A stretch of 64,000 nucleotides of DNA from JAANXG01 sp034520625 (GTDB lineage: Bacteria; Pseudomonadota; Gammaproteobacteria; Arenicellales; JAANXG01), in contig JAXHNI010000007.1 of the NCBI GenBank assembly GCA_034520625.1, positions 62,001 to 126,000 of the forward strand, written 5' to 3'. Positions 52,867 through 62,183 of this stretch are shown here, piece after piece. The notes under the pieces were generated by a model. That model worked only from the letters and a program-made list of their open reading frames with translations. It did not search any database and had not been told where the DNA came from. Numbering within the stretch: the first letter of the stretch is position 1; the number at the start of each line of letters is the position of its first letter. The position numbers and the translations under genes are program-made.

Positions 52867-55749
52867 CTACGCCGGGCGAATGTTGCACAGGGTGACCTTG
52901 GTCTCCTGCATCTGGGTCACCGAGTCGTAACCATAAGTCATTGCGGTATTACATGCGTCGCCGCGGACCAGCGGCGCCGTGCCTTCCGGATACTTGTCTA
53001 CCAGGTCTTCGCCCTGGAACCAGCCACCGAAATGGAACGGTGTAAATACCACCCCCGGCGCCACCCTCCTGGTGACCATGGCCATGACCTTGATCTTGGC
53101 GCCCTCCGGACTGTCCATCCATACCATCTGGCCGTCGCTGATGCCCGCATTATTGGCATCCGTGGGGTTGATCTCCACGAACATGTCCTGCTGCAGCTCG
53201 GCCAGCCACGGATTGGAACGCTGCTCCTCGCCGCCGCCTTCGTACTCCACCAGGCGGCCGCTGGTCCAGATGATGGGATAGTCCTTGGAGTAATCCTCGG
53301 ACTGGATGGACGCGTAGCGGGTCGGGAGCCGGTAGAAACGCTTGCGATCCTCGTAGGTCGCGTAGTCCGCCAGCAGGTCCCGACGCGGCGTATACAACGG
53401 TTCGCGATGGATGGGGATCGGATCCGGGAATGTCCAGACGACGGTCCGGGCCTTGGCGTTGCCGAAGGGCGAGCAACCGTGCTTGATGGCCACCCGCTGG
53501 ATGCCACCGGACAGGTCCGTTTTCCAGTTCTTGCCGTCCGCCGCCGCCTTTTCATCGGCGGTCAGGTCGTTCCACCAACCGAGCTGTTTCAGCAGATCGG
53601 CAGTGAACTCCGGATAGCCGTCGGTAAGCTCGGAGCCCTTGCTGTAGGAGCCTTCGGCCAGGAGGTTCTCACCCTCGTACTCGACGCCGAAACGGGCGCG
53701 GAAGGTCAGACCGCCCTCCGCCACCGGCTGGCTGGTATCGTACAGAATCGGGGTGCCGGGATGCTTCATCTCCGGGGTTCCCCAGCTCGGCCACGGCAGG
53801 CCGTAGTAGTCGCCGTCCGCGGGGCCGCCCTCGGCCTTCAGAGTCGTGGTATTGAAGGTGTTGCGGTGCTCCGCGTGCATCTTCAGGCGTTCCGGGCTCT
53901 GGCCCGTATACCCGATGGTCCACATGCCCCGGTTGAACTCCCGGGTGATGTCCTCCACCAGCGGCTCGTCGTTGTTGACCTCGATGTTCTTGCAGAGCTG
54001 GTCGGCAATGCCGACTTTCTTGGCCAACTTGTACATGATGGTCTGATCCGGCAGCGATTCCCAGACCGGGTCGATCACCTTGTCCCGCCACTGCAGGGAG
54101 CGGTTGGACGCGGTCACCGAGCCATAAGTCTCGAACTGCGTCGACGCCGGCAGAAGATAGGTATCGTCCGTACGGTCGTTCATGACCGCGGCGTGGGTAG
54201 GATAGGGATCCACCACCACCAGCATGTCCAGCTTCTCCATCGCTTTTTTCATTTCCGGCCCGCGGGTCTGGCTGTTCACCGCGTGACCCCACAGAATTAC
54301 GGCACGGAAATTGTCCTGCTGGCCGATATTAGCGGGATCCTCGAGTACACCGTCGATCCAACGGGAAACCGGGATACCCAGATAGTTCATGGGATGAACT
54401 TCGTCGCCGCCGTCGCCTTCCACCATTTCCTGGGAAAACTGGCCCTTGACCCACTCGAAGTCCAGGTCCCAAACGCGGGCCCAGTGCTTCCAGGAGCCTT
54501 CCGCGAGGCCGTAGTAGCCCGGCAGGGTGTGGGACAGCACGCCGAGATCGGTGGCGCCCTGTACATTATCGTGACCGCGGAAGATATTCGCCCCGCCGCC
54601 GGACTTGCCGATGTTGCCCAAAGCGAGCTGCAGAACGCAGTAGGCCCGGGTGTTGTTGTTGCCGGTGGTGTGCTGGGTGCCGCCCATGCACCAGACTATG
54701 GTCCCCGGTCGGTTCTCCGCCATGGTACGGGCCACCCCTTCCACCACGTCGGGCGGCGTGCCCGTAACCCGCTCGGTCTCCTCGGGAGTCCAGCGCTTAA
54801 CTTCCTCGCGGACGCGATCCAGGCCCCAGACGCGCTGGTTGATGTACTGCGTATCCTCCCAGCCGTTCTCGAAAATATGCCACAGGATACCCCAGATCAG
54901 AGCTACGTCCGTACCCGGACGCAACCGCACGAACTGATCGGCATGGGCCGCGGTGCGCGTGAAGCGCGGGTCGGCCACGATCATCTTGGCGCCGTTCTCC
55001 TTGGCCCGCAGGATATGCTGCATGGCCACCGGATGGGCTTCCGCGGCGTTGGACCCGATGAAAAACATCGACTTGCAGTTGTGCATGTCGTTGTAGGAAT
55101 TGGTCATGGCCCCGTAGCCCCAGGTGTTGGCGACACCTGCGACCGTTGTGGAATGACAGATTCGCGCCTGGTGATCCACGTTGTTGGTGCCCCACATGGC
55201 CGCCAGCTTGCGGAACAGGTATGACTGCTCGTTGCTGTGCTTCGCGGATCCGAGCCAGAAAACCGAGTCGGGACCGGATTCCTCGCGGATCTGCAGGAGC
55301 TTATCGCCGATCTCGTCGATGGCCTGGTCCCAGGAAAGCTTCTTCCATTTGCCGCCCTCGAGCTTCATCGGGTATTTCAGCCGATGCTCGCCGATCCCGT
55401 GCTCACGGACCGACGCGCCCTTGGCGCAGTGGGATCCGAGATTGAAGGGCGAATCGAAATCGGGCTCCTGTCCGGTCCAGACTCCGTTCTGGACCTCGGC
55501 GATGACGCCGCAGCCCACCGAACAGTGGGTACAGATGGACCGCCGGATCTCGGTCTCGACGCCTTCCTTGGGGCTGCTCTCGCTGCCCGCGGCCTCGGCG
55601 CGGCGCATCATGGTCATCGGAATCTGGCTGGCTACCGCCGCGCCGCCCAGGCCGAGACCGGACCTGCGCAGAAAGGCGCGCCGGTCGATAGCTTCGCCCG
55701 CGAATGCCGTTTCACGGGTGTCGGAATTACGTTTTTTAATGAGCTTCAT
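52867..55749 (-). CDS. fdhA: Tat-exported molybdenum/tungsten formate dehydrogenase catalytic subunit
   Basis: A 960-aa molybdopterin oxidoreductase that oxidises formate to CO2 in the periplasm. The Tat leader is DRRAFLRRSGLGLGGAAV. The N-terminal cluster uses Cys73, Cys76, Cys80 and Cys108 (CTHCSVGC; GSHCAKG). The metal ligand is Cys198 (ARICHSTTVAG), a cysteine and not selenocysteine: no in-frame TGA occurs there. It is preceded by a small Tat peptide gene and the TorD-like chaperone and followed by fdhB. Confidence 0.96.
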   Translation of the reverse strand: MKLIKKRNSDTRETAFAGEAIDRRAFLRRSGLGLGGAAVASQIPMTMMRRAEAAGSESSPKEGVETEIRRSICTHCSVGCGVIAEVQNGVWTGQEPDFDSPFNLGSHCAKGASVREHGIGEHRLKYPMKLEGGKWKKLSWDQAIDEIGDKLLQIREESGPDSVFWLGSAKHSNEQSYLFRKLAAMWGTNNVDHQARICHSTTVAGVANTWGYGAMTNSYNDMHNCKSMFFIGSNAAEAHPVAMQHILRAKENGAKMIVADPRFTRTAAHADQFVRLRPGTDVALIWGILWHIFENGWEDTQYINQRVWGLDRVREEVKRWTPEETERVTGTPPDVVEGVARTMAENRPGTIVWCMGGTQHTTGNNNTRAYCVLQLALGNIGKSGGGANIFRGHDNVQGATDLGVLSHTLPGYYGLAEGSWKHWARVWDLDFEWVKGQFSQEMVEGDGGDEVHPMNYLGIPVSRWIDGVLEDPANIGQQDNFRAVILWGHAVNSQTRGPEMKKAMEKLDMLVVVDPYPTHAAVMNDRTDDTYLLPASTQFETYGSVTASNRSLQWRDKVIDPVWESLPDQTIMYKLAKKVGIADQLCKNIEVNNDEPLVEDITREFNRGMWTIGYTGQSPERLKMHAEHRNTFNTTTLKAEGGPADGDYYGLPWPSWGTPEMKHPGTPILYDTSQPVAEGGLTFRARFGVEYEGENLLAEGSYSKGSELTDGYPEFTADLLKQLGWWNDLTADEKAAADGKNWKTDLSGGIQRVAIKHGCSPFGNAKARTVVWTFPDPIPIHREPLYTPRRDLLADYATYEDRKRFYRLPTRYASIQSEDYSKDYPIIWTSGRLVEYEGGGEEQRSNPWLAELQQDMFVEINPTDANNAGISDGQMVWMDSPEGAKIKVMAMVTRRVAPGVVFTPFHFGGWFQGEDLVDKYPEGTAPLVRGDACNTAMTYGYDSVTQMQETKVTLCNIRPA

Positions 55750-55764
55750 TGGAGACCTCCGATC

Positions 55765-55977
55765 CTAGAAACGCGCTTTGGCGTAGTATTCGCGGACATG
55801 CGCTGTCTCGCGGTAGCCCTCGGACTTGCCCGCCGGCTTCGCCGCCGGACCCTGTTCATCGACGCTCGCGTGAGCCTGGGAGCCCAGCGCGGCGACTCCG
55901 GCCGCACCGCCCGCTGCGGCAGCGCTCTTCAGGAATCCCCGGCGCGACACCTTCTCGCTCTGCTTCTGCTGACTCAT
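55765..55977 (-). CDS. Small Tat-signal protein upstream of fdhA
   Basis: A 70-aa protein with an SRRGFLKSAAAAGGAAGVAA twin-arginine signal and only about 35 residues after it (ending REYYAKARF). Similar tiny Tat proteins often precede fdhA; their role is unknown. It lies 15 bp before fdhA. Confidence 0.85.
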   Translation of the reverse strand: MSQQKQSEKVSRRGFLKSAAAAGGAAGVAALGSQAHASVDEQGPAAKPAGKSEGYRETAHVREYYAKARF

Positions 55978-56095
55978 TAATGTCTCTCCTCTTCTTCTCT
56001 AATCAGGTAAATAATCAATCCAGGCAGTCAACCATTTGACTCGCTGCATTTGCGTCCACGCAATTCCCTAATGATCCTTCGTGGCGACAGGGCCG

Positions 56096-56701
56096 CTAGT
56101 GCGGCAGCATCGCCAGATACTGTTTCTCCACCTCCATGAACTGCGCTCCAAGAACGCCCACGGCACTGTAGAAGTTCGCATTCCTGGCATTCTGCAGATC
56201 GTCAAAAAACTTTCCGATCCACGGCTCCATGTGCCGGTCAAAAAAACGTTTCTGCTCATGCTCTCCTATGCCCGCTTCCAGAATCATCATGCACATGATC
56301 TCCATCAGCGCACCGGCATGGTCCTCCGGCTCCTTGACGTCTTCCTGGCGTTCGAAACCAAGTAATTTCAGGTCCTGCCGAAGCTGGGCCAGCGGCCGTT
56401 CCATCAGAAAGCCGGTCAAATACCACGATGCGTACGGCACCAACTCGCCGCGCCCGATTCCTATGAACAGCGCGTGGTACTCGTCATCCACGGCTTCCCG
56501 CGTCGTTCGCTCCGCGGCCATCGCCAGCGTTGTCCAGGCCGCAGCCATGCTGTTGTTCTGCTCACCATCCGTGATCTCGATGCCTTTCAACCGGTCCAGA
56601 AGCTCCGGAGTCGGAACACGTACAAGCAGGTTTCCCAGCAGGCCGTAGGCACTCGCCCGTATTTCGTCTTCCTGCGAGACCGTTAACCTGGCCTCACTCA
56701 T
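56096..56701 (-). CDS. TorD-family molybdoenzyme chaperone
   Basis: A 201-aa all-helical TorD/DmsD-type protein (DEYHALFIGIGRGELVPYAS; EDHAGALMEIMCMMI). It probably binds the FdhA Tat leader until molybdopterin is inserted. It heads the fdh operon, 118 bp upstream of the Tat peptide gene, behind a sigma-54 promoter. AAGGA precedes the ATG. Confidence 0.88.
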   Translation of the reverse strand: MSEARLTVSQEDEIRASAYGLLGNLLVRVPTPELLDRLKGIEITDGEQNNSMAAAWTTLAMAAERTTREAVDDEYHALFIGIGRGELVPYASWYLTGFLMERPLAQLRQDLKLLGFERQEDVKEPEDHAGALMEIMCMMILEAGIGEHEQKRFFDRHMEPWIGKFFDDLQNARNANFYSAVGVLGAQFMEVEKQYLAMLPH

Positions 56702-56722
56702 GAACCATCCTTCTATAAAGTA

Positions 56723-56741
56723 CTTGCATAAGCTGCGCCAA
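56723..56741 (-). promoter_or_regulatory. Sigma-54 promoter of the torD-fdh operon
   Basis: The minus strand reads TTGGCGCAGCTTATGCAAG: GG at -24 and GC at -12 with exactly 10 bases between. It matches TTGGCACGNNNNTTGCA at most positions. Transcription would start about 12-14 bp upstream of the torD ATG, leaving just room for the AAGGA ribosome-binding site. The 155-bp gap 56702-56856 is AT-rich, unlike the surroundings. Confidence 0.62.
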
Positions 56742-56856
56742 CTTTATTGGGAACAAAATGACAAATATTCTACACAAACACATACAAACTCAGCCTCCAC
56801 GGCATTTCAACATACAAAATGGTCCAATTATCCCCAACTGTGTCATTCTGACGCAT

Positions 56857-58590
56857 TTAATGGCCGGGCCCAGCGGACTTATCGTACGGGTCCAACCCCC
56901 CGTTCCCCGTAAACATGTCCTGAACCCGGCAGTCCTCGCACATCTCCAGCCGTCGCCGCTGCTCCTGGTCCTGGAACATCCAGTGGCCCGCCAACTTGCC
57001 CCGGATGGTTTGCATCATTTTCTCCGTGGTAAAAGGCTTGCCGCAGCGGATACAGGGAAAAGGCTTCTCCTCGTTGAGCGTACGCATACGGGCGCGCTGC
57101 TCGCTGTCGTAGGTATACAGTGGGCGAAGATCGATGGCGTCTTCAGGGCAGGCCGTTTCACAGATACCGCACTGTACACAGTTGTTCTCGATGAACCGCA
57201 GCATCGGCAAATCCTCGCCGTCATGGAGCGCCGACGCCGGACAAACCGACACGCACGCCATACACAAGGTGCACTTGTCCCTGTCCACGCGGATCTCACC
57301 GAACGGCGATCCCGGCGGCAGCTCAACGCGCTGCGGACTTCCCGGCGCATTCTCATAGAGGTGATCGAGCGCGAGGCGGAGGTTTGTCCGCTTCTCTTCC
57401 ACTGCGGCAAATCCGGTCGGCGCCACCACGGGCTCCACCGGCGCTCCGGGCAGCTCCGACACCCAGTTGCCGTCGGCGCCCAGATCGAGCAGACGAATAC
57501 GATCCGCCGGCAGGTCCAACCCGGCCAGCAGCGTATTGGCGATACGCACCTGGTGGGCAAGCTCGTGGCGCAGCTGTTCGGTCATCGGCGCACTCGTACA
57601 GGCGATGCTCACTCCGTGAGCGCCATAGCACAACGCTGCCAGCCAGGCGTCCATCCCCACCGAGCCGACCTCCTCCACGAACAGAGGAAGTATATTTTCT
57701 GGAAGATTGTCTGCCGCCGAAGTCACGGTTTCCCTTCCGTCCGCATCGTCCACGATCAACAGCCACGGCCCACGGCCGCTTTCATCGTGATACCGGCGCA
57801 ACGCCCGTCTCAGATTCTCGAGCAGGTCGCTGACGCGCGGGTACTGGTAGGTGATGGCGCCCGTCGGGCAGGCGGTGGCACAGACTCCGCCACCCTGGCA
57901 CAGGAACGGATCGACCTCGATCCGTTCCCCCAGAGACTGAATCGCCAAAGTTGGGCAGGCATCGAGGCAGCGGGTGCATCCGGGGATTCCACTGGACCCG
58001 TGGGCGCAGATGTCGGCGTCGTACTGAAAGTACTTGGGCTTGTCGAACTCCCCCACCATTTCCGGCAGCGCCTCGAGGGTCTCGTGCAGGGCCTGCTCGG
58101 AGCGGGGCGCGTAGTAGCCGGGCGGCGGAACCGGCGCTCTGATATGGGGTTGTCCGCAAAGGTCCAGCACCAGATCGAAGTCCTCGCGCTGCTGTCCCGC
58201 GGCTTTCGCCAGGTTCCGCGCCTCGCCGTCCTCGGCGATGCGCACCACGAATCTGCCCAGGTGGCCATCGAAGTGCGCCACGCGGGCATGAACCAGCTCG
58301 AAGCCACCCAGCTCCGAAAGCTCGATGCGGCGCTTGTCCGGATCGGCGACGAGCACCGTGATCTGAAGCAGGCCGGAAGGCAGTTCTGCCAGCACGGCTT
58401 CGGCTCCGGACCGGTCTTCGACCACCACGAGCAAGGAATTGCCCGCCTGATAGGTCACCACGGACGCCGGGGTACGCGCCCTGGCATTCAACAGCTCGAG
58501 GGCCGCCGCCCTCGCGACCCCGTCCGGGGTCGTCGCGGGCCACCCGGCACCGCTGCCGGTAGTTTGCCGTGATTCTGTGACCGCTGTCAT
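56857..58590 (-). CDS. Large polyferredoxin of the formate dehydrogenase locus
   Basis: A 577-aa soluble iron-sulfur protein. Four 4Fe-4S boxes are visible: CTRCLDACP and CQGGGVCATACP (about 220-265), CTLCMACVSVCP and CVQCGICETACP (about 440-490). Two extra cysteine pairs follow (CIRCGKPF; CEDCRVQD). Such proteins accompany FDHs of this type, perhaps as electron carriers or for maturation. The start overlaps the DUF3306 stop (ATGA). Confidence 0.85.
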   Translation of the reverse strand: MTAVTESRQTTGSGAGWPATTPDGVARAAALELLNARARTPASVVTYQAGNSLLVVVEDRSGAEAVLAELPSGLLQITVLVADPDKRRIELSELGGFELVHARVAHFDGHLGRFVVRIAEDGEARNLAKAAGQQREDFDLVLDLCGQPHIRAPVPPPGYYAPRSEQALHETLEALPEMVGEFDKPKYFQYDADICAHGSSGIPGCTRCLDACPTLAIQSLGERIEVDPFLCQGGGVCATACPTGAITYQYPRVSDLLENLRRALRRYHDESGRGPWLLIVDDADGRETVTSAADNLPENILPLFVEEVGSVGMDAWLAALCYGAHGVSIACTSAPMTEQLRHELAHQVRIANTLLAGLDLPADRIRLLDLGADGNWVSELPGAPVEPVVAPTGFAAVEEKRTNLRLALDHLYENAPGSPQRVELPPGSPFGEIRVDRDKCTLCMACVSVCPASALHDGEDLPMLRFIENNCVQCGICETACPEDAIDLRPLYTYDSEQRARMRTLNEEKPFPCIRCGKPFTTEKMMQTIRGKLAGHWMFQDQEQRRRLEMCEDCRVQDMFTGNGGLDPYDKSAGPGH

Positions 58591-59228
58591 GTCTTCGCCC
58601 GCGACGGTGGGTTCTCGTCCATGCCAGTGGTATCCCCGCTCATTCCGGATTCGGAACTCCGCCGCCCGGAGTCGCCGGCGGCCTGTTCCGTCTCCCGATC
58701 TTCCGGTTCAGCGTCTTCCCCGGCATTCTCCGCCGCCGGCTCTTTCGCCAGAGCATCCTCTTCGGCTTCCGCTGCGTCCTTCCGCCGCTGCTCGTCCACC
58801 TCCATTCGATGGCGCATATCCGAGGTGACCATGTCGCCCAGCAGCTCGAAGTTGCGAAAATCCTGGTTGTAATCGTCCAGGCCGTCAGTGATATTGAACT
58901 TCGACGTCCGGAACAGGCACCGCAACGCCTGGTTTCGGAGATTCTCACTGACCCCCGGCGAAAAGAAATCACTCAGGTCGCTGGTTTCATTGATGGAGTC
59001 CAGATCGGGCATGTCGTCATCCGTCTTGACCGACTCATCCGGCCCGGCCTCCGGGGCGCGCTCCTTCGCCACGGCGGCTTCGGCGCCGTGTTCGTCGGGT
59101 GATTTCGTATCATCCCCCTGCGACGGCGCGCGGGACCCGTCGCCGGGGCCGGAACGCGACTTGCGTTTCGACCAGCGCCTGAGCAGACCGTGCTCAGTGT
59201 CGTCGTTGGCTCGCGGGCGCCTTGACAT
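58587..59228 (-). CDS. DUF3306 protein
   Basis: A 213-aa, very acidic and probably largely disordered protein. The conserved family core is DLSDFFSPGVSENLRNQALR ('LRRLFR' region: CLFRTSKFNITDGLDDYNQD). The function is unknown; it is tied to formate dehydrogenase loci. It overlaps DUF3305 by 35 bp and the ferredoxin by 4 bp. The start MSRRPRAND (59228) is used. Confidence 0.82.
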   Translation of the reverse strand: MSRRPRANDDTEHGLLRRWSKRKSRSGPGDGSRAPSQGDDTKSPDEHGAEAAVAKERAPEAGPDESVKTDDDMPDLDSINETSDLSDFFSPGVSENLRNQALRCLFRTSKFNITDGLDDYNQDFRNFELLGDMVTSDMRHRMEVDEQRRKDAAEAEEDALAKEPAAENAGEDAEPEDRETEQAAGDSGRRSSESGMSGDTTGMDENPPSRAKT

Positions 59229-59718
59229 CGGTTGTTTCACTCCAATTTGCGCGTTTCCGCTTCTTTGTCTCTTTGGGTATGTAGTTGTTCACCACGTAGC
59301 GCTCAACCCACTGGTAGATATCCTGCGGCAGGGGAAGCCTATACACGTCATCGTCCACCTCCTGGTAGCCGATGATCTGGTCGTAGTTCACCGTCACCAG
59401 AAACGGGTTCGGTTCGTCCGCATCCTCTTGCCGGCGGCAGACCACGAACAGTGATGGGTGCTCCGCCATGAGATTCGACCAGTAACTTTCCGCGCCGTCC
59501 TTGACCAGCCGTATCACGAAACCGGTCCATAGCACGCGTTGGCACTCCTCGTCCTCGTGGATAACCCGTCGACCGGCCTCCTCCGAAATATGTTCCTTTC
59601 CGGTCAGTACGCCGACTGCTTTCCACTCGACGTACTGCCACCGGGCGCGTTGCCTGACGCGACGTTCCATGACGATGGAGACCGGGAAGCCGGTTTCGGA
59701 AGGTGTTGAAGGTGCCAT
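59194..59718 (-). CDS. DUF3305 protein
   Basis: A 174-aa protein that begins FPVSIVMERRVRQRARWQYV after a short tail and continues with the family pattern VERYVVNNYIPKETKKRKR. The function is unknown; it is a standard neighbour of DUF3306 and FDH genes. The start at 59718 (MAPSTPSETGFPV) is preferred because the upstream extension looks non-coding. Confidence 0.82.
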   Translation of the reverse strand: MAPSTPSETGFPVSIVMERRVRQRARWQYVEWKAVGVLTGKEHISEEAGRRVIHEDEECQRVLWTGFVIRLVKDGAESYWSNLMAEHPSLFVVCRRQEDADEPNPFLVTVNYDQIIGYQEVDDDVYRLPLPQDIYQWVERYVVNNYIPKETKKRKRANWSETTDVKAPASQRRH

Positions 59719-59963
59719 GTAATGCGACGAATTTACCCTACGGTGGGAAACCAATACTACACTGCTTGTTTCACTTTGTGGTATCCGCCGCCGGCTGCGA
59801 TCACCGCGAATGGACACCGCCCGGCCGGATTGACGGGGCGACGGGGAACGGGAGTATACTGTTCGCCACTCTCGTTCAAAGAGGTCGCGTCACCCGACGA
59901 TGCATCAGTCCGGAAAACCCGACTGGCAGGCCTTAATGCGGTCCCGATGAACCGGAACAGGTC
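59719..59963. other. Divergent region before the HTH/substrate-binding gene
   Basis: Separates DUF3305 (minus) from the regulator gene (plus). No sigma-54 or other clear promoter match was found. Confidence 0.4.
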
Positions 59964-60905
59964 ATGGCCCGTCCACTGACCCGGGAACCGGACGAGTCTC
60001 CGGAGCACCCGGCGCTGAAGGTTTCGCCCTTCATGAGTGTCAAGGAAGTCGCCGAATACCTCCACCTGAACACGAAGAAGGTCTACTCCCTGGTGAGCGA
60101 AGGCCGGATTCCCGCGACCAAGGTCACGGGAAAGTGGCTGTTCCCGCGCAAGCTGGTGGACCAGTGGTTGATGGAAAGCAGCCACGGCGGTCTGCTCACC
60201 GACCGCCTGGTCATAACCGGCAGCGGTGATCCACTGGTGCAGCGGGCGGTGACGAGGCTGGTCAAGGAGCTCGAGGGTCATGCGGTGATCGGCTACACCG
60301 TTGCCGGCACCCGGCTGGGGCTGAGCCTGCTTGCCCGTCACCGCGTCGACGTCTGCGCGGTGCGCTGGGGTCCCGCCAGGGAAAGCCAGCATCGCCATGC
60401 CGCTCTCCTGCAGCAGCACCCGCCCCACAAGTCCTGGGTGCTGGTCCGGGCATTCAGCCAGGAGCGCGGCTTGATGCTCGCCCGCGGTTTCAGCTACAGC
60501 GGCGACCTGTCAATGTTGTGCCGGTCCGGTGTGCGTTGGGCCATGCGTCCGGACAACTCGAGCGCCGACCGCCATCTCCAGGAACTGCGAGTCAAGCACG
60601 ACTTCGACCCGGCGAAGCTGCGCGTCGTACGCACGGTCGAATCCGAACGCGAGGCGGCTTCGATGCTGGCCAGGCAACAGGCCGACGTCGCCCCGGGCAG
60701 CCGCGCAATAGCCGGGGAGTTCGGTCTCGACTTCGTCACGCTGGACTGGGAAGCGAATGATTTCGCCCTTGACCGGGGTGTATACTTTCGCACACTGTTT
60801 CAGCGGTTTATCGAAACGCTGAAGAGCGACGACTGCCAGACATACGCGCAGTCCCTCGGCGGCTATGATTTCCAGCAATGCGGTCAGATCATCTGGTCCG
60901 ACTGA
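59964..60905 (+). CDS. HTH-substrate-binding domain protein (MerR-like/excisionase HTH + PBP)
   Basis: A 313-aa fusion: residues 22-75 are an excisionase/MerR-type helix-turn-helix (FMSVKEVAEYLHLNTKKVYS) and residues about 85-300 are a periplasmic-binding-like fold related to molybdate/tungstate binders. No signal peptide is present, so it is cytoplasmic and probably a metal- or anion-responsive transcription factor for this FDH locus. The DUF6494 and DUF6505 genes follow on the same strand. Confidence 0.78.
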   Translation: MARPLTREPDESPEHPALKVSPFMSVKEVAEYLHLNTKKVYSLVSEGRIPATKVTGKWLFPRKLVDQWLMESSHGGLLTDRLVITGSGDPLVQRAVTRLVKELEGHAVIGYTVAGTRLGLSLLARHRVDVCAVRWGPARESQHRHAALLQQHPPHKSWVLVRAFSQERGLMLARGFSYSGDLSMLCRSGVRWAMRPDNSSADRHLQELRVKHDFDPAKLRVVRTVESEREAASMLARQQADVAPGSRAIAGEFGLDFVTLDWEANDFALDRGVYFRTLFQRFIETLKSDDCQTYAQSLGGYDFQQCGQIIWSD

Positions 60906-60964
60906 GCCGGCAGGCCGGCCGTCACGGCCGTTCCGCAAACCAATCACCTGCACAGGATGGATCG

Positions 60965-61171
60965 ATGGACGAAGAGAAGTTCAATATCGAGCTCAGAAAG
61001 TTCCTCAAGAAACTGGGGATTACTTCCCAGAGGGAGATCGAGAAAGCGGTTCGCGAGGCACTTGACAGCGGCAGGCTCCAGGGCGGTGAATCCCTGGCAG
61101 TAAAGGCAACGGTCAGCATCGAGTCGCTGGATATGGAGACCGTGGTGGACGGCGAAATCAGACTCGAGTAG
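60965..61171 (+). CDS. DUF6494 protein
   Basis: A 68-aa protein (DEEKFNIELRKFLKKLGITS, then a beta hairpin ending VDGEIRLE) of the DUF6494 family found in FDH loci. The function is unknown. The ATG at 60965 is supported by AGGA 10 bases upstream. Confidence 0.78.
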   Translation: MDEEKFNIELRKFLKKLGITSQREIEKAVREALDSGRLQGGESLAVKATVSIESLDMETVVDGEIRLE

Positions 61172-61181
61172 CCGCCCGGCA

Positions 61182-61700
61182 ATGAACGGCAGGAAATCCA
61201 CGCGCAAAATGCTGCGCTGCGCGCGCCTTGACGACTCGGACGAGGAAGTCTTCGAGAAAGCCGCGGACGCCGGGGAATGGGCGATCCCGGGCAGCTTTAC
61301 GTTCCTCGACGACGACGAAACCAGCTTGACGGGTAAGCGCCTGCAGGCGTTCAACGCCGGATTTCTCGGGCTCGACAGCTTCGGCTGGTGCACCATAGTA
61401 TCCGTCGCCACCGCCAGTGAGGAGCAGATCCAGGAGGCCGTGAACCAGCTCAGCCAGCACCTGCTCGACCACTATGGCGCACCGGACCGGGCCGCTGCCC
61501 GGCAGGCGGCCCGCAGCGAGCTGGCCTACGCCGAATCGCTGTGTGAGCACGAAATCGGCACGCTGGTGGCGTTGGAACGCGAGCTGACGGACGATGGCAT
61601 CGAGGAAAGATTCAAGCGGTTTGTTCCAACCCAGGACGCCGACTGGGAAGACGCCAAACCCATCTCCCTGTCGGACCTGGTGAAGCAGAGCGACCTGTAA
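61182..61700 (+). CDS. DUF6505 protein
   Basis: A 172-aa protein with the family pattern MLRCARLDDSDEEVFEKAAD, GEWAIPGSF and GFLGLDSFG. The function is unknown. ATG 61209 (MLRCARLDD) may be the true start because it matches the family N-terminus and lies after AGGA. It directly follows DUF6494. Confidence 0.78.
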   Translation: MNGRKSTRKMLRCARLDDSDEEVFEKAADAGEWAIPGSFTFLDDDETSLTGKRLQAFNAGFLGLDSFGWCTIVSVATASEEQIQEAVNQLSQHLLDHYGAPDRAAARQAARSELAYAESLCEHEIGTLVALERELTDDGIEERFKRFVPTQDADWEDAKPISLSDLVKQSDL

Positions 61701-61775
61701 GCGGCCGTGCATCGCTGGAACCGATCCCGAATCCGGTGTTCGTAAGGCGCCGATTCACAGTCCAAGCGCCGTTCC

Positions 61776-61986
61776 CTTACCCCGCCATAGAAGATATTGC
61801 ACCATTTGGCTACCTGCGAGCATTGGTACGGTTTGAATACCCTCCGCCCGATCGGGCCGGTGCCGGGGGCCGTCCCCCAGGGCCGCTGTAAATACGTCCC
61901 TGTACGCTCTCGCTCAAACATCCCTGTTTTCGAGAGCCCTGGGGGACGGCCCCCGGCACCGGCCCTTTCCTCAATTCAAACGGTGG
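61776..61986 (-). repeat. Structured palindromic repeat, copy 4
   Basis: Starts TTACCCCGCCATAG and contains ATATTGCACCATT. The inner arms are perfect 30-bp complements (61854-61883 and 61936-61965) around the 52-nt loop, which reads on the minus strand; outer CGGTTTGAAT / ATTCAAACG arms pair too. The right end is joined directly to the second-family element at 61997. Confidence 0.88.
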
Positions 61987-61996
61987 CATGGAGCTA

Positions 61997-62183
61997 GCGT
62001 ACCCTGCCAAACGCTCTGTAACTTCAATTGATGAATTGGGTGAGGACCGTCAGCAGGAGGCGAGCCCCTCGCCGATTGCGGCTTCGAGCCACACCTCCTC
62101 AGCCAGGGGGCTGACCTCCTACGGGCTTCGTTTGTCCGCCGCACAATGCCGGCCGACTGGGTCAATATTTGTGGCGGGGTACA
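61997..62183. repeat. MITE-like repeat, second family (copy 2, inverted)
   Basis: GCGTACCCTGCCA at the left and its counterpart GTGTACCCCGCCA (reverse complement of the right end) bound a 187-bp unit that is the inverse of 5941-6133. Its right end directly abuts the stop codon of yqeC (CTA at 62184-62186). Confidence 0.85.

Noticed and set aside
52609..55224. 871-aa frame antisense to fdhA
   Set aside because: A codon-bias shadow of fdhA.
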